Positions 7,668 through 17,473 of a stretch of 64,000 nt of DNA are shown here, piece by piece. The stretch is from the NCBI RefSeq assembly GCF_022230955.1, contig NZ_JAKKFI010000090.1:1-64000 (forward strand). The letters are read 5' to 3'. The stretch comes from Micromonospora cabrerizensis (GTDB lineage: Bacteria; Actinomycetota; Actinomycetes; Mycobacteriales; Micromonosporaceae). Each line of letters opens with the position of its first letter. Within the stretch, counting starts at the first letter, position 1. The translations under genes were made by a program, and so were the position numbers. The notes beneath the pieces were generated by a model that had not been told where the DNA came from, ran no database searches, and worked only from the letters and a program-made list of their open reading frames with translations.

Positions 7668-8345
7668 ATGACTGGTGTTGCGCTCGCCGAGGAGTTGCTG
7701 CTCCTCGCCTACGACGACACGACCGGCAAGGCGACCATGCCTCGGATCAGCCTGGACCTCGGCATGGCCGCCGCGGTGCTGGTCGAGTTGGCCATCGCCG
7801 GCCGGATCGCGTACGCCGAAGGGTCGTTGACCGTGGTCGACCCGACGCCGACCGGCGAGCCGGTCGCCGACGAGGTGTTGAGCCGGATCGCGGTCGACAC
7901 CCCGCACACCCCGGCCTCCTGGGTGCAGCGTCTGCGGCACGGCCTGCGCGACCGGATCCTCGGTGACCTGTGCAGCCAGGGTGTGGTCCGCGACGTCGAC
8001 GAGACCGAGCTGGGTTTCATCCACGTGCACCGTTACCCGGTGGTGGACGCCTCCGTCGAGGCGGAGACCCGCCAGCGGCTGGCCGAGGCCCTGACCGGCG
8101 CGGCGGCCCCGGACGAGCGGACCGCGGCGTTGGCCACCCTGGTCGTGGTGCTGCGGATGGAGTCGTCGCTCGGGGTGGACGGTGAGACCGCCGCCGACGC
8201 GCGCCGCAGGCTGGAGGAGATCGCCACCGGCGCCGGCTTCTCCGGCGAGGTGAGCACCGACGACTCGGTGGTCCGCCCGTCGGTCGGCCTGGTCGTCGCG
8301 GCCCTGGGCCGCGCCGTCGACCAGGCCCTCGGCCCGCGCCGCTGA
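7668..8345 (+). CDS. GPP34 (GOLPH3/Vps74-like) family protein
   Basis: A 225-residue soluble, largely helical protein that opens LAEELLLLAYDD and continues TGKATMPRISLDLGMAAAVLVELAIAGRI, the hallmark of the GPP34 family. The eukaryotic relatives bind phosphatidylinositol 4-phosphate and retain Golgi enzymes. The bacterial function is unknown, though the family is common in actinomycetes. The start ATG at 7668 follows 74 bases after upp on the same strand. Its last five codons are duplicated downstream as part of a 70-base tandem repeat. Confidence 0.85.
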   Translation: MTGVALAEELLLLAYDDTTGKATMPRISLDLGMAAAVLVELAIAGRIAYAEGSLTVVDPTPTGEPVADEVLSRIAVDTPHTPASWVQRLRHGLRDRILGDLCSQGVVRDVDETELGFIHVHRYPVVDASVEAETRQRLAEALTGAAAPDERTAALATLVVVLRMESSLGVDGETAADARRRLEEIATGAGFSGEVSTDDSVVRPSVGLVVAALGRAVDQALGPRR

Positions 8346-8478
8346 CGCCGGGTCGACCCCGCTCGGCGTTCCCTCTGCTCTGCACCCGCCCAGGCACCAC
8401 GTGCCGGCCCGCGCCGCTGACCGTCGGGGGCCGACCCCGCTCGGTGTTCCCTTTGCTCTGCACCCGCCCAGGCGCCAC
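8331..8478. repeat. Tandem duplication covering the GPP34 gene stop codon
   Basis: Copy one (8331-8400) starts inside the last codons of the GPP34 gene, GGCCCGCGCCGCTGA. Copy two (8406-8478) repeats these codons and the following 3' sequence with a few changes and a 3-base insertion. The duplication gives a second TGA in the same sequence context 75 bases downstream. Confidence 0.85.
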
Positions 8479-8525
8479 CGGCCGACAGCTCAGCCAGTGG
8501 CGCTTCCGCGGGTGCAGAGCAAAGG
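8450..8525. terminator. Convergent-gene hairpin, 18-bp perfect arms
   Basis: CCTTTGCTCTGCACCCGC (8450-8467) pairs perfectly with 8508-8525, and an inner pair GCGCCAC/GTGGCGC (8472-8478 and 8497-8503) extends the stem. It lies between the convergent GPP34 and phosphohexomutase genes and fits a bidirectional terminator. Its left arm lies within copy two of the tandem duplication. Confidence 0.7.
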
Positions 8526-8534
8526 ACGGGTGGT

Positions 8535-10217
8535 TCAGATGCCGAGGGCGGCGCTGACCTCGGCGCGAAGCGCGGCGACGGCCGACGCCGCCCTGCCGCG
8601 GGCCGTCCGGACGTCACCGTCCACGACCGGTTCCACCACCTCGAGGTACGCCTTGAGCTTCGGCTCGGTCCCGGAGGGCCGGATCACCACCCGGGCCGCC
8701 GCGGTGCGCAGGATCACCACGTCCGACTCGGGCAGCAGGTCCCGGACGCTGTCCACCGGCTGCCCGAGCAGGGTCGTCGGGGTGTCCGCCCGGATCCTGG
8801 CCATCGCGTCGCTGATCACCCGCAGGTCGTCCACCCGGGCGGAGAGCTGGTCGGTGTGGTGCACGCCGAACTCGGCGGCCAACTCGTCGAGCCGGTCGGT
8901 CAGCGTCCGACCCTGGGTCTTCAGACCGGCGGCCAACTCGGCCACGGTCAGCGCCGCCGTGATGCCGTCCTTGTCCCGGACGTGCTCCGGTGCGACGCAG
9001 TAGCCGAGCGCCTCCTCGTAGCCGAAGACCAGAGGCGTGCTCCCGCCGCCAGCCCGCACGATCCACTTGAACCCGGTCAGCGTCTCGTCGTAGGCCAGGC
9101 CGCGCGCTGCGCACATCGCGCGCAGCAGTGACGAGGACACGATCGTGGTCGCGTACAGCCCGGTCACCCCGCGCCGCATCAGGTGATCGGCCAGCAGCAC
9201 GCCCACCTCGTCGCCGCGCAGCATCCGCCAGCCGTCGCGCCCGTCGCGGACGACCACCGCGCAACGGTCGGCGTCCGGGTCGTTCGCGATGGCGAGATCC
9301 GCGCCGGTCGAGTCGGCCAGGGCGATCAGCCGGTCCACCGCCCCCGGCTCCTCCGGGTTGGGGAACGACACGGTGGGAAACGCCGGGTCCGGCTCGGCCT
9401 GGTCGGGGACCACGCCGGGCACCGGGAAACCGGCGCGGGCGAAGGCGGCGGTGAGCACCGCCGCGCCCACCCCGTGCAGAGGGGTGTACGCCACCATCAG
9501 GTCCCGTGGCCCGTCCGGGTCGATCACGGCGGTGGCCTGTTCGACGTACGAGGCGGCCAGGTCGTCGCCGAGCACCTGCCCGGGTGGGCCGAGCGGCACC
9601 TGGGTCAGCGGGCCGACCGATCGGATGGCCGCCTCGATGCCGGCGTCGGCGGGCGGCACGATCTGGGCACCCGCGCCCAGCTCACCGCCCAGCTCCGCAC
9701 CGAGGTAGACCTTGTAGCCGTTGTCCTGAGGTGGGTTGTGGCTGGCCGTGACCATCACACCGGCGACTCCGCCGAGGTGGCGCACCGCGTACGCCAGCAC
9801 CGGGGTGGGCAGCGGGCGGGGCAGCAGCAGCGCCGGTCGACCCGCCCCGGTGGCCACCTGGGCGGTGCGCTCGGCGAACTCCCGGGAGCCGTGCCGAGCG
9901 TCGTAACCGATCACCAGGGGGCCGGTGCCGCCCTGGGCCGCGAGCCAGCCGACCAGGCCGGCAGCGGCCTGGGTGACCACGGCGAGGTTCATTCCGTTCG
10001 GGCCGGCCCGCAGTGGGCCGCGCAGGCCCGCGGTGCCGAAGGTCAGTGGGCCGGCGAACCGGTCGGCCAGCTCCGGCGCGCTCGCCGGCAGCCGGTCGAG
10101 CACCGCCGTCAGCTCGTCCCGGCTGGCCGGGTCGGGGTCGTCGGCCAGCCAGCGCCGGGCTTGCTCGCGAATGTCGTCGATGTCAGTGGTGTCCGCCGCC
10201 ATGCCTCTTGATAGCAC
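8535..10217 (-). CDS. pmmB: Phosphohexomutase (phosphoglucomutase/phosphomannomutase)
   Basis: An alpha-D-phosphohexomutase of about 560 residues that interconverts hexose 1- and 6-phosphates for glycogen, trehalose and wall sugar synthesis. TASHNPPQDNGYKVY carries the phosphoserine, DPDADR the metal-binding loop, FGYEEALGY the sugar-binding loop and RPSGTEPK the phosphate-binding loop. All four catalytic elements are intact. GTG at 10217 has GGTGATC about nine bases upstream. ATG at 10202 is the alternative. The order next to upp matches mycobacterial pmmB, which is the basis for the symbol. Glucose versus mannose preference cannot be read from the sequence. Confidence 0.9.
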   Translation of the reverse strand: MLSRGMAADTTDIDDIREQARRWLADDPDPASRDELTAVLDRLPASAPELADRFAGPLTFGTAGLRGPLRAGPNGMNLAVVTQAAAGLVGWLAAQGGTGPLVIGYDARHGSREFAERTAQVATGAGRPALLLPRPLPTPVLAYAVRHLGGVAGVMVTASHNPPQDNGYKVYLGAELGGELGAGAQIVPPADAGIEAAIRSVGPLTQVPLGPPGQVLGDDLAASYVEQATAVIDPDGPRDLMVAYTPLHGVGAAVLTAAFARAGFPVPGVVPDQAEPDPAFPTVSFPNPEEPGAVDRLIALADSTGADLAIANDPDADRCAVVVRDGRDGWRMLRGDEVGVLLADHLMRRGVTGLYATTIVSSSLLRAMCAARGLAYDETLTGFKWIVRAGGGSTPLVFGYEEALGYCVAPEHVRDKDGITAALTVAELAAGLKTQGRTLTDRLDELAAEFGVHHTDQLSARVDDLRVISDAMARIRADTPTTLLGQPVDSVRDLLPESDVVILRTAAARVVIRPSGTEPKLKAYLEVVEPVVDGDVRTARGRAASAVAALRAEVSAALGI

Positions 10218-10250
10218 GGCGGCGGATCACCGCTGTCGGTTCCCTCCGGC

Positions 10251-12353
10251 TCAGCCGTCTCCGGTGAGCTGGAACGTCCGCACCATCTCGTCGAAGATCG
10301 GCTTGCTCTCCGCGAACTTGGTGTCCGTCGAGGTCAGGTAGAACGAGTACGCCTTGCCGCCCTCGGCCACACCACGCCAGACGCCGTGCCGCATGGCGTC
10401 GCCCTCGCCGCAGGTGTATTCGAACTCGGCGGCGGGCTTGCTGGCCAGCTCGGTCTCGGTGGCACTGATCTGCTGGTACGGCTTGACGCAGGAGGTGCTC
10501 CTGGTCTTGAGACCGTTCTCCGCCGTCTCCGCCCAACGGTTGGAGTCGCTGGACCACTTCTCGGTGATGATGCGCACCTTGCGGCCGCTGTCCTCCGGGT
10601 CGATGTAGTCGGTGTAGGAACCGCCGGTGGCCTTCTTCCAACCCTTCGGCACCATGAGCTGGATGCCGCGGGCGGCGTGTTCCTGCATCTCGACGGTCGG
10701 CGCGGTCGCGGTGGACGGGGTGGGCTGCGCCTGCGGAGTGCTCGGCGGCGCGTCGTCACCGCCGGAGAGCGCCACCACGGTGAGCAGCAGCACAACGGCC
10801 AACCCGCCGGCCGCGGCGAGCTGCACCTTGCGCGGCCAGCCCTTGACCGTGCCGACGAGCTGACCACCGGTGGCGCGGACCTTGCCCAGCGCGCCACCGC
10901 CGCCGGACGCGGCCGGCGGCGTGGCCCAGGGTTGGCCGGTGCCCGGCACCGACCACTGGTTGCCGCCGCCGTAGGTGCCGCCGATGCGTTGGGTGGCCTC
11001 CGGTGCGCCGCCGTAGCCGACCTGCTGGGTGGCGCCGGCCGGAGTGCCGTAGGTGACCCGCTGGGTGGCGTCCGGGTGCGCCCCGGCGTCCACCCGCTGG
11101 GTGGCGTCCGCGTTGCCGCCGTAGGCACGCCCGGCGGACTGTCGGCCGGGTGCGGGCATCGCGCCGGTGGGGGTGTGCAGCGGGCCGGCCAACGCGTCGG
11201 CGCTGGTCTCGTCGAGCCCGGTGGCACCGGTCGTGCCGGTGGGCTGTGGGCGTTCGCCCCGGCTCAGCGCCGCCAGCCGGTCGGTGAGCGACTCACCCGG
11301 GGCCAGCATGGCGGGCCCACCGATCTGGCTGTCCGGCTTCGGCTCCGGCTGGGGCGGCGGCAGGACGGGCACCGGGCGCTGCTGCACCGGCACCACGGCG
11401 TACGGGTCGGTGACCGAGTGCACGGCGGTCGCGGTGCTGCCCAGTGCGCCGGCGAGCAGCTCGCGCAGCATGGCCCGCGAGGTGTGCACGTCCAACCGGC
11501 GCGCCGGGTCCTTCTCCAACAGACCCATCAGCACGCGGGTCAGCGGGCCGCTGCGCTGCGGCGGGGCGGGCGGGTCCTCGACCACGGCGTGCATGGTCTC
11601 GATCGGGTCGCCCTTGTCGAACGGGGGTCGCCCCTCGACCGCTGTGTAGAGCGTCACACCCAGTGAGAAGAGATCGCTCGGCGGCCCGAACTCCTGGCCC
11701 ATGGCGCGCTCGGGCGAGATGAAGTGCGGGGAGCCGAGCACCATGCCGGGGGTGGTGAGCTGGACGTCGGTGGGCATCCGGGCTACCCCGAAGTCGGTCA
11801 GCACGCAGCGCCCGTCGGCGCAGATCAGCACGTTGGCGGGTTTCACGTCCCGGTGCAGGACACCGATGGCGTGCGCGACCTCCAACGCGCCGAGCAGCGC
11901 GATGCCGATCTTGGCAACGGCCCGGGGCGCCACCGGCCCGTCCTCGATGACCATGTCGGCGAGGCTGCGGGCGTCCAGCAGCTCCATCACGATCCACGGC
12001 CGGCCGGCCTCGGTGACCACGTCGTACACCTGCACGACGGCGGGGTGCTGGATGGCGGCGGCGGCGCGGGCCTCGCGCAGGGTGCGTTCGTACATGGCGT
12101 CACGGTCGCTGGGGGCCAGACCCGGAGGAAGGACGACCTCCTTCACCGCCACGTCACGGCGCAGCAGGGTGTCTGTGGCGCGCCACACCGTGCCCATGCC
12201 GCCGTTGCCCACCGAGGACCGCAGCGAGTACCGGCCACCAATGGTGGTGCCGGGCGCCGCTCGGCCGTTGGCGGGACTAACTGGTCCGCCGCTCCACGTC
12301 GGGATCTGAGTCACAGAAAAGCCACCGGGGGAAATCGAGGGGGGCTGGGACAC
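10251..12353 (-). CDS. Receptor-type Ser/Thr protein kinase with TQxV repeats
   Basis: Residues 40-300 form a Hanks-type kinase: glycine loop GNGGMG, Lys71 in VAVKE, HRDVKPAN with catalytic Asp169, and DFG at 187-189. A proline/glycine-rich cytoplasmic linker follows. It contains four repeats of 12 residues with ATQRV, ATQRV, ATQQV and ATQRI (threonines 418, 430, 442 and 454). One membrane segment (about 511-529) leads to an external domain of about 165 residues resembling lipoprotein/PsbP-like folds. There are no PASTA repeats. The linker threonines have Val or Ile at +3, as FHA domains prefer, so they may be autophosphorylated docking sites. It is divergent from the acyl-CoA mutase gene. 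GTG 12353 is the start. A GTG 13 codons later is possible. Confidence 0.9.
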   Translation of the reverse strand: MSQPPSISPGGFSVTQIPTWSGGPVSPANGRAAPGTTIGGRYSLRSSVGNGGMGTVWRATDTLLRRDVAVKEVVLPPGLAPSDRDAMYERTLREARAAAAIQHPAVVQVYDVVTEAGRPWIVMELLDARSLADMVIEDGPVAPRAVAKIGIALLGALEVAHAIGVLHRDVKPANVLICADGRCVLTDFGVARMPTDVQLTTPGMVLGSPHFISPERAMGQEFGPPSDLFSLGVTLYTAVEGRPPFDKGDPIETMHAVVEDPPAPPQRSGPLTRVLMGLLEKDPARRLDVHTSRAMLRELLAGALGSTATAVHSVTDPYAVVPVQQRPVPVLPPPQPEPKPDSQIGGPAMLAPGESLTDRLAALSRGERPQPTGTTGATGLDETSADALAGPLHTPTGAMPAPGRQSAGRAYGGNADATQRVDAGAHPDATQRVTYGTPAGATQQVGYGGAPEATQRIGGTYGGGNQWSVPGTGQPWATPPAASGGGGALGKVRATGGQLVGTVKGWPRKVQLAAAGGLAVVLLLTVVALSGGDDAPPSTPQAQPTPSTATAPTVEMQEHAARGIQLMVPKGWKKATGGSYTDYIDPEDSGRKVRIITEKWSSDSNRWAETAENGLKTRSTSCVKPYQQISATETELASKPAAEFEYTCGEGDAMRHGVWRGVAEGGKAYSFYLTSTDTKFAESKPIFDEMVRTFQLTGDG

Positions 12354-12520
12354 AACCCCCCTATCTTGCTGGTTCCGACGCCCGATGCGAAAGCCGACGC
12401 GACGGACGTTTATCGAAGCTGACAGAACGTGCCGTGTCGTTCACCTGGTGTCGACCGGTCGGGACGCACTGTGCGGTATCCCTCACGCGAGGGCGTGGCC
12501 AGGCGTCCTACCATCCGGGG
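12354..12520. promoter_or_regulatory. Divergent promoter region, kinase / acyl-CoA mutase
   Basis: 167 bases between two divergent genes. The stretch AAAGCCGACGCGACGGACGTTTATCG has lower G/C than its surroundings and probably contains promoter elements, but I cannot assign -35/-10 boxes with confidence. Confidence 0.4.
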
Positions 12521-14104
<1,584 letters not shown>

Positions 14105-14156
14105 CCGGCACTGGCCGCGACGGCGGTGTTTGCGTCCGGTTCAGCGGGTACCCCTT

Positions 14157-14191
14157 CGACCACGGACGCACACCGTGTGCGCCCGTGGTCG
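14157..14191. terminator. Hairpin downstream of the acyl-CoA mutase gene
   Basis: CGACCACGGACGCACAC (14157-14173) pairs with the following GTGTGCGCCCGTGGTCG with one mismatch and almost no loop. It lies 53 bases after the mutase stop and fits a G/C-rich terminator without a T-run, the usual actinomycete form. Confidence 0.65.
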
Positions 14192-14241
14192 ACGCGTGCG
14201 TGTGAGCGTCCTTATCCGGTCGTCGCGGAGTGTGGTCGGCT

Positions 14242-14285
14242 AATTGTCGGAGTGTCAGTTCACCACCCCGACTAATGCGACAATT
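14242..14285. promoter_or_regulatory. AATTGTCG / CGACAATT inverted repeat before the M20 hydrolase gene
   Basis: Perfect 8-base arms (14242-14249 and 14278-14285) lie 28 bases apart in a locally A/T-rich stretch about 80 bases before the hydrolase start. A regulator site or promoter is likely. The binding protein is unknown. Confidence 0.4.
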
Positions 14286-14363
14286 TGCAACAGGGGTCCC
14301 CTGGTGGCACCCCGGATTCGCGACCGCCACGATTGGTTACGCGTTGTAGGAGGTGAGGGGCGG

Positions 14364-15806
14364 ATGACGGCATTCGAGCACGATCTACCTGCTGTCCCGC
14401 ACATCTCCGAGCGCCCTCAGCAGGGCATTCGTGACGCTACGCGGTCTGATCATTACCGGAACGAGGTTGCGCAGCGTCACCGCCGGAGGTCTAGGCTGTC
14501 TGCTGTCCCCGATGATCCATCCACTTCTAGTGATCGAGAATTCGACGTGACGAGTGCGTTGACGCTGCCCACAGATGGCCAGCTGGCGTCGTCCTGGCTG
14601 GAGACGCCCCCCGGCTCCCAGCCGCTGCCCCGCGACCTGGACCACCTCCTCGCCCTGCGGGTACCGGGGCTGATCGCTACGCGCCGTCACATCCACTCGC
14701 ACCCTGAGCTGTCCGGCAACGAGTTCGAGACGGCCGCCCTGATCGCCCGGGAGCTGTCGCTGGCCGGGCTGCACCCGCGTCTGCTGCCCAAGGGCAACGG
14801 CGTGATCTGCGACGTCAACGGCCGGCCGGACGGCCCGGTCGTCGCGCTGCGCGCCGACATCGACGCCCTGCCGCTCGACGACACCAAGGACGTGCCCTAC
14901 CGGTCGACCGTGGAGGGCGTCTGCCACGCCTGCGGGCACGACGTGCACACGACCGTCCTGCTCGGCGTCGGTATGCTGCTGGCCCAGCTCGCCGACCTCG
15001 GTGAGCTGGACGGGCGGGTCCGACTCATCTTCCAGCCGGCCGAGGAGATCCTGCCCTGCGGCTCGCTGGAGGTCATCGAGGCCGGTGGCCTGGACGACGT
15101 CGTGCAGATCTTCGCGCTGCACTGCGACCCGAACCTGCCGGTGGGCCAGGTCGGCCTGCGGGTCGGCCCGATCACTGCGGCCGCCGACAACGTCACCGTC
15201 CGGCTCTCCGGCCCGGGTGGTCACACCGCCCGGCCGCACCTGACCGTCGACCTGGTCGATGCGCTCGGCCGGCTGATCACCGAAGTGCCCGCCCTGGTCA
15301 GCCGCCGGGTGCCGGCCAACAGTGGCCTGCTGCTGGTCTTCGGCCACGCCTCGGCCGGCACCCGTTACAACGTCATCCCCTCCGAGGCGAGTGCCTCCGG
15401 CACCCTGCGGGTGATGGACCGCGACACGTGGGAGCAGGCTCCCAAGATCGTCGCTCAGGTGGTCCGGGACGTGATCGCCCCGACCGGCGCCACGGTCGAC
15501 CTGGAATATCTGCGCGGCCGGCCGCCGGTGTGCAACGACGCCCGGGCGATCCAGGTGCTGACCGCCGCCACCGCCGCCGCGCTCGGCCCGGAGGGGATCG
15601 CCGAGACGCCGCAGAGCATGGGTGGCGAGGACTTCTCCTGGTATCTGGAGTACGTCCCCGGCGCCCTCGCCCGGCTCGGCGTGGGCCGTTCCGGTCCCAA
15701 CGTCGACCTGCACCGCGCAAGCTTCGACGTGGACGAGCGGGCCATCCCGGCGGGCGTACGGGTCATGGTGCAGACCGCGCTGCGGGCACTGGCGGCGGTG
15801 CGCTGA
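14364..15806 (+). CDS. M20-family metal-dependent amidohydrolase
   Basis: From about residue 95 the protein is a typical M20D amidohydrolase of the AmiA/HipO type. RRHIHSHPELSGNE is the N-terminal signature, VCHACGHDVHTT the first metal-ligand block, FQPAEEILPCGS carries the catalytic glutamate, FALHCDP another ligand, and MGGEDFSWYLE the C-terminal ligand block. Such enzymes hydrolyse N-acyl amino acids or peptide-like amides. The substrate is unknown. I chose ATG 14364 because an excellent AGGAGGTGA ribosome site lies just upstream. This gives an unusual extension of 61 residues. GTG 14547 would give the usual length but has no ribosome site. Its 3' end overlaps the opposing DUF4349 gene by 44 bases. 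It corresponds in position to mycobacterial amiA1/amiB1. Confidence 0.88.
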   Translation: MTAFEHDLPAVPHISERPQQGIRDATRSDHYRNEVAQRHRRRSRLSAVPDDPSTSSDREFDVTSALTLPTDGQLASSWLETPPGSQPLPRDLDHLLALRVPGLIATRRHIHSHPELSGNEFETAALIARELSLAGLHPRLLPKGNGVICDVNGRPDGPVVALRADIDALPLDDTKDVPYRSTVEGVCHACGHDVHTTVLLGVGMLLAQLADLGELDGRVRLIFQPAEEILPCGSLEVIEAGGLDDVVQIFALHCDPNLPVGQVGLRVGPITAAADNVTVRLSGPGGHTARPHLTVDLVDALGRLITEVPALVSRRVPANSGLLLVFGHASAGTRYNVIPSEASASGTLRVMDRDTWEQAPKIVAQVVRDVIAPTGATVDLEYLRGRPPVCNDARAIQVLTAATAAALGPEGIAETPQSMGGEDFSWYLEYVPGALARLGVGRSGPNVDLHRASFDVDERAIPAGVRVMVQTALRALAAVR

Positions 15807-16722
15807 CCGGACCGACCAGAGCCGGGACCTTCCGGCGTCGGCGCAGCACCACCAGCAGCACCGCCAGGGGTACGCCGAGCGCCACCAGCCACGGCAGCAG
15901 CGCGCCCAGCACGGTGAGCAGGACGGTCAACGAGGCGACGAACGCCTTCCAGCCGCCCCTGAGCCCGACCAGGAAGCCGGTCTCGGCCTTCTCCTCGGCG
16001 GCCTTGGCCGCCGGGCCCGCCAGCGACACGGTGATCGTGGACAGGGCGGTCAGGTCGGCCAGCCGTCGCTTCTTGGCCTCCAGCGACGCCAGGTCGGCCT
16101 CCCGGCGACCCAGCTCGTTCTCCAACGACACCAGGTCGGTGATCGAGGTGGCGCGGCCCAGCAACCGGCGGGCGCTGTCCACCCGGGCCCGCTGACTGGT
16201 GATCCGGGCGTCCAGGTCGACGGTCTCCTCGGTGACGTCCTGTGTGTCGATCTCCCGGCTCTGCTGCCGCCCGAGCTTCGCGATCTCCTCCACCACGCCG
16301 GCGAACTTCGGTGCCGGCACCCGCAGCTGCAACTCCGCCACCGCGTCGACGCCGGCACTGCGCCGCTGGTCGCCCCCGATGAAGCCACCGGCCCGGGTGG
16401 CCACGGCGGTGGTCTCGCGGGCCGCCGCGTCCACATCGTCCACCTGCACGCGCATCGTTCCGGTGTAGATGATCGCCCGTTGGTCGACCCGCAGGTCCGG
16501 TGCGCCGGCCCCGGCCGCCCCCGCCGCGTCCGCGGCGGTGTCCCTGTTCGCCTCGCCCGCCTCGCCCGCCACGCCGGCCTTCGCCGGCGCCTCGGCCGCC
16601 GAGCCCGCGGCGTCCTTCGACCCGCTGTCGTCGCCGGCGCCGCATCCCGTCAGCACCAGCGTCGCCGCCAGTGCCGTCACCGCCAGCAGTGTGCCGTGGC
16701 GTCGTACCACCTGTCCGTCCAT
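15763..16722 (-). CDS. DUF4349 lipoprotein with coiled coil and C-terminal membrane helix
   Basis: A 319-residue predicted lipoprotein. The signal sequence LLAVTALAATLVLTGC ends in a lipobox cysteine near residue 27. An Ala/Gly-rich linker follows, then the DUF4349 region (IIYTGTMRVQVDDVDAAARE; GGFIGGDQRR), then a coiled coil around residues 175-235 and a C-terminal hydrophobic helix followed by RRRRK. Lipid anchor and membrane helix together suggest the domain sits on the outer face of the membrane. Function is unknown. ATG 16722 places the signal peptide correctly. The gene overlaps the convergent hydrolase by 44 bases. Confidence 0.85.
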   Translation of the reverse strand: MDGQVVRRHGTLLAVTALAATLVLTGCGAGDDSGSKDAAGSAAEAPAKAGVAGEAGEANRDTAADAAGAAGAGAPDLRVDQRAIIYTGTMRVQVDDVDAAARETTAVATRAGGFIGGDQRRSAGVDAVAELQLRVPAPKFAGVVEEIAKLGRQQSREIDTQDVTEETVDLDARITSQRARVDSARRLLGRATSITDLVSLENELGRREADLASLEAKKRRLADLTALSTITVSLAGPAAKAAEEKAETGFLVGLRGGWKAFVASLTVLLTVLGALLPWLVALGVPLAVLLVVLRRRRKVPALVGPVSAPPPVPAARSAP

Positions 16723-16836
16723 CCCCGCTCCCATCGTCGTCATCCGGTGTGGCGATAGCTCGGACGCTGCGCACGCGTCGGCTGGTTCCGGCAGACTGCG
16801 CTGAGGACGTCACGATTCGATAATCGAGGAGTCACG

Positions 16837-17469
16837 ATGCGGCTCACCAAGTACGCCCACTCCTGCCTCCGTGTGGAGCACGACGGGGGAGTGCTGGTCG
16901 TCGACCCCGGCATGTTCAGCGATCCAGCGGTGGCCCTGGACGGTGCGGACGCGGTGCTGATCACCCACGAGCACCCCGACCACCTCGACCTGGCGGCGGT
17001 GCGCCTGCAACTCGACCGGCAGCCGTTCCCGATCCACGGCCCCGCCTCGCTCGCCGGGGCCCTGGGCGACGCGGCCGAGACCCTCCACCCGGTCACCCCC
17101 GGTCAGTCGTTCACCGCCGCCGGGGTCGCCGTCCGCGCGTACGGAGGGCGGCACGCGGTGATCCACCCGGACATCCCGGTGGTGGACAACCTCGGTTACC
17201 TGATCAACGACGTGGTCTACCACCCGGGTGACTCGCTGGTGGTGCCCGACGAGACACCCGTCGACACGCTCTTCGCGCCGATCCACGCCCCCTGGTCGAA
17301 GTTCTCCGAGGTGCTCGACTTCATCCGGGCCGTCGCGCCGCGGCGCGCGTACGCCCTGCACGACGGCCTGCTCAACGACAACGGGCTGGGTGTGCTCAAC
17401 CGGCAGTACACGGCGATGTCCGGCACCGAGTACCAGCGACTGGAGCCCGGCAGCCGGGTGGACGTCTGA
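16837..17469 (+). CDS. Metallo-beta-lactamase-fold hydrolase (UlaG-like)
   Basis: A 210-residue protein with the metal-binding HEHPDH motif near residue 44, later ligands in GGRHAVIHPD and YHPGDSL, and a C-terminal HDGLL block. The compact form without an extra domain resembles UlaG-like or L-ascorbate-lactonase-like proteins, whose substrates vary widely. A GAGGAG ribosome site precedes ATG 16837. The next gene starts 4 bases after its stop, so the two are probably co-transcribed. Confidence 0.88.
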   Translation: MRLTKYAHSCLRVEHDGGVLVVDPGMFSDPAVALDGADAVLITHEHPDHLDLAAVRLQLDRQPFPIHGPASLAGALGDAAETLHPVTPGQSFTAAGVAVRAYGGRHAVIHPDIPVVDNLGYLINDVVYHPGDSLVVPDETPVDTLFAPIHAPWSKFSEVLDFIRAVAPRRAYALHDGLLNDNGLGVLNRQYTAMSGTEYQRLEPGSRVDV

Positions 17470-17473
17470 CCCG

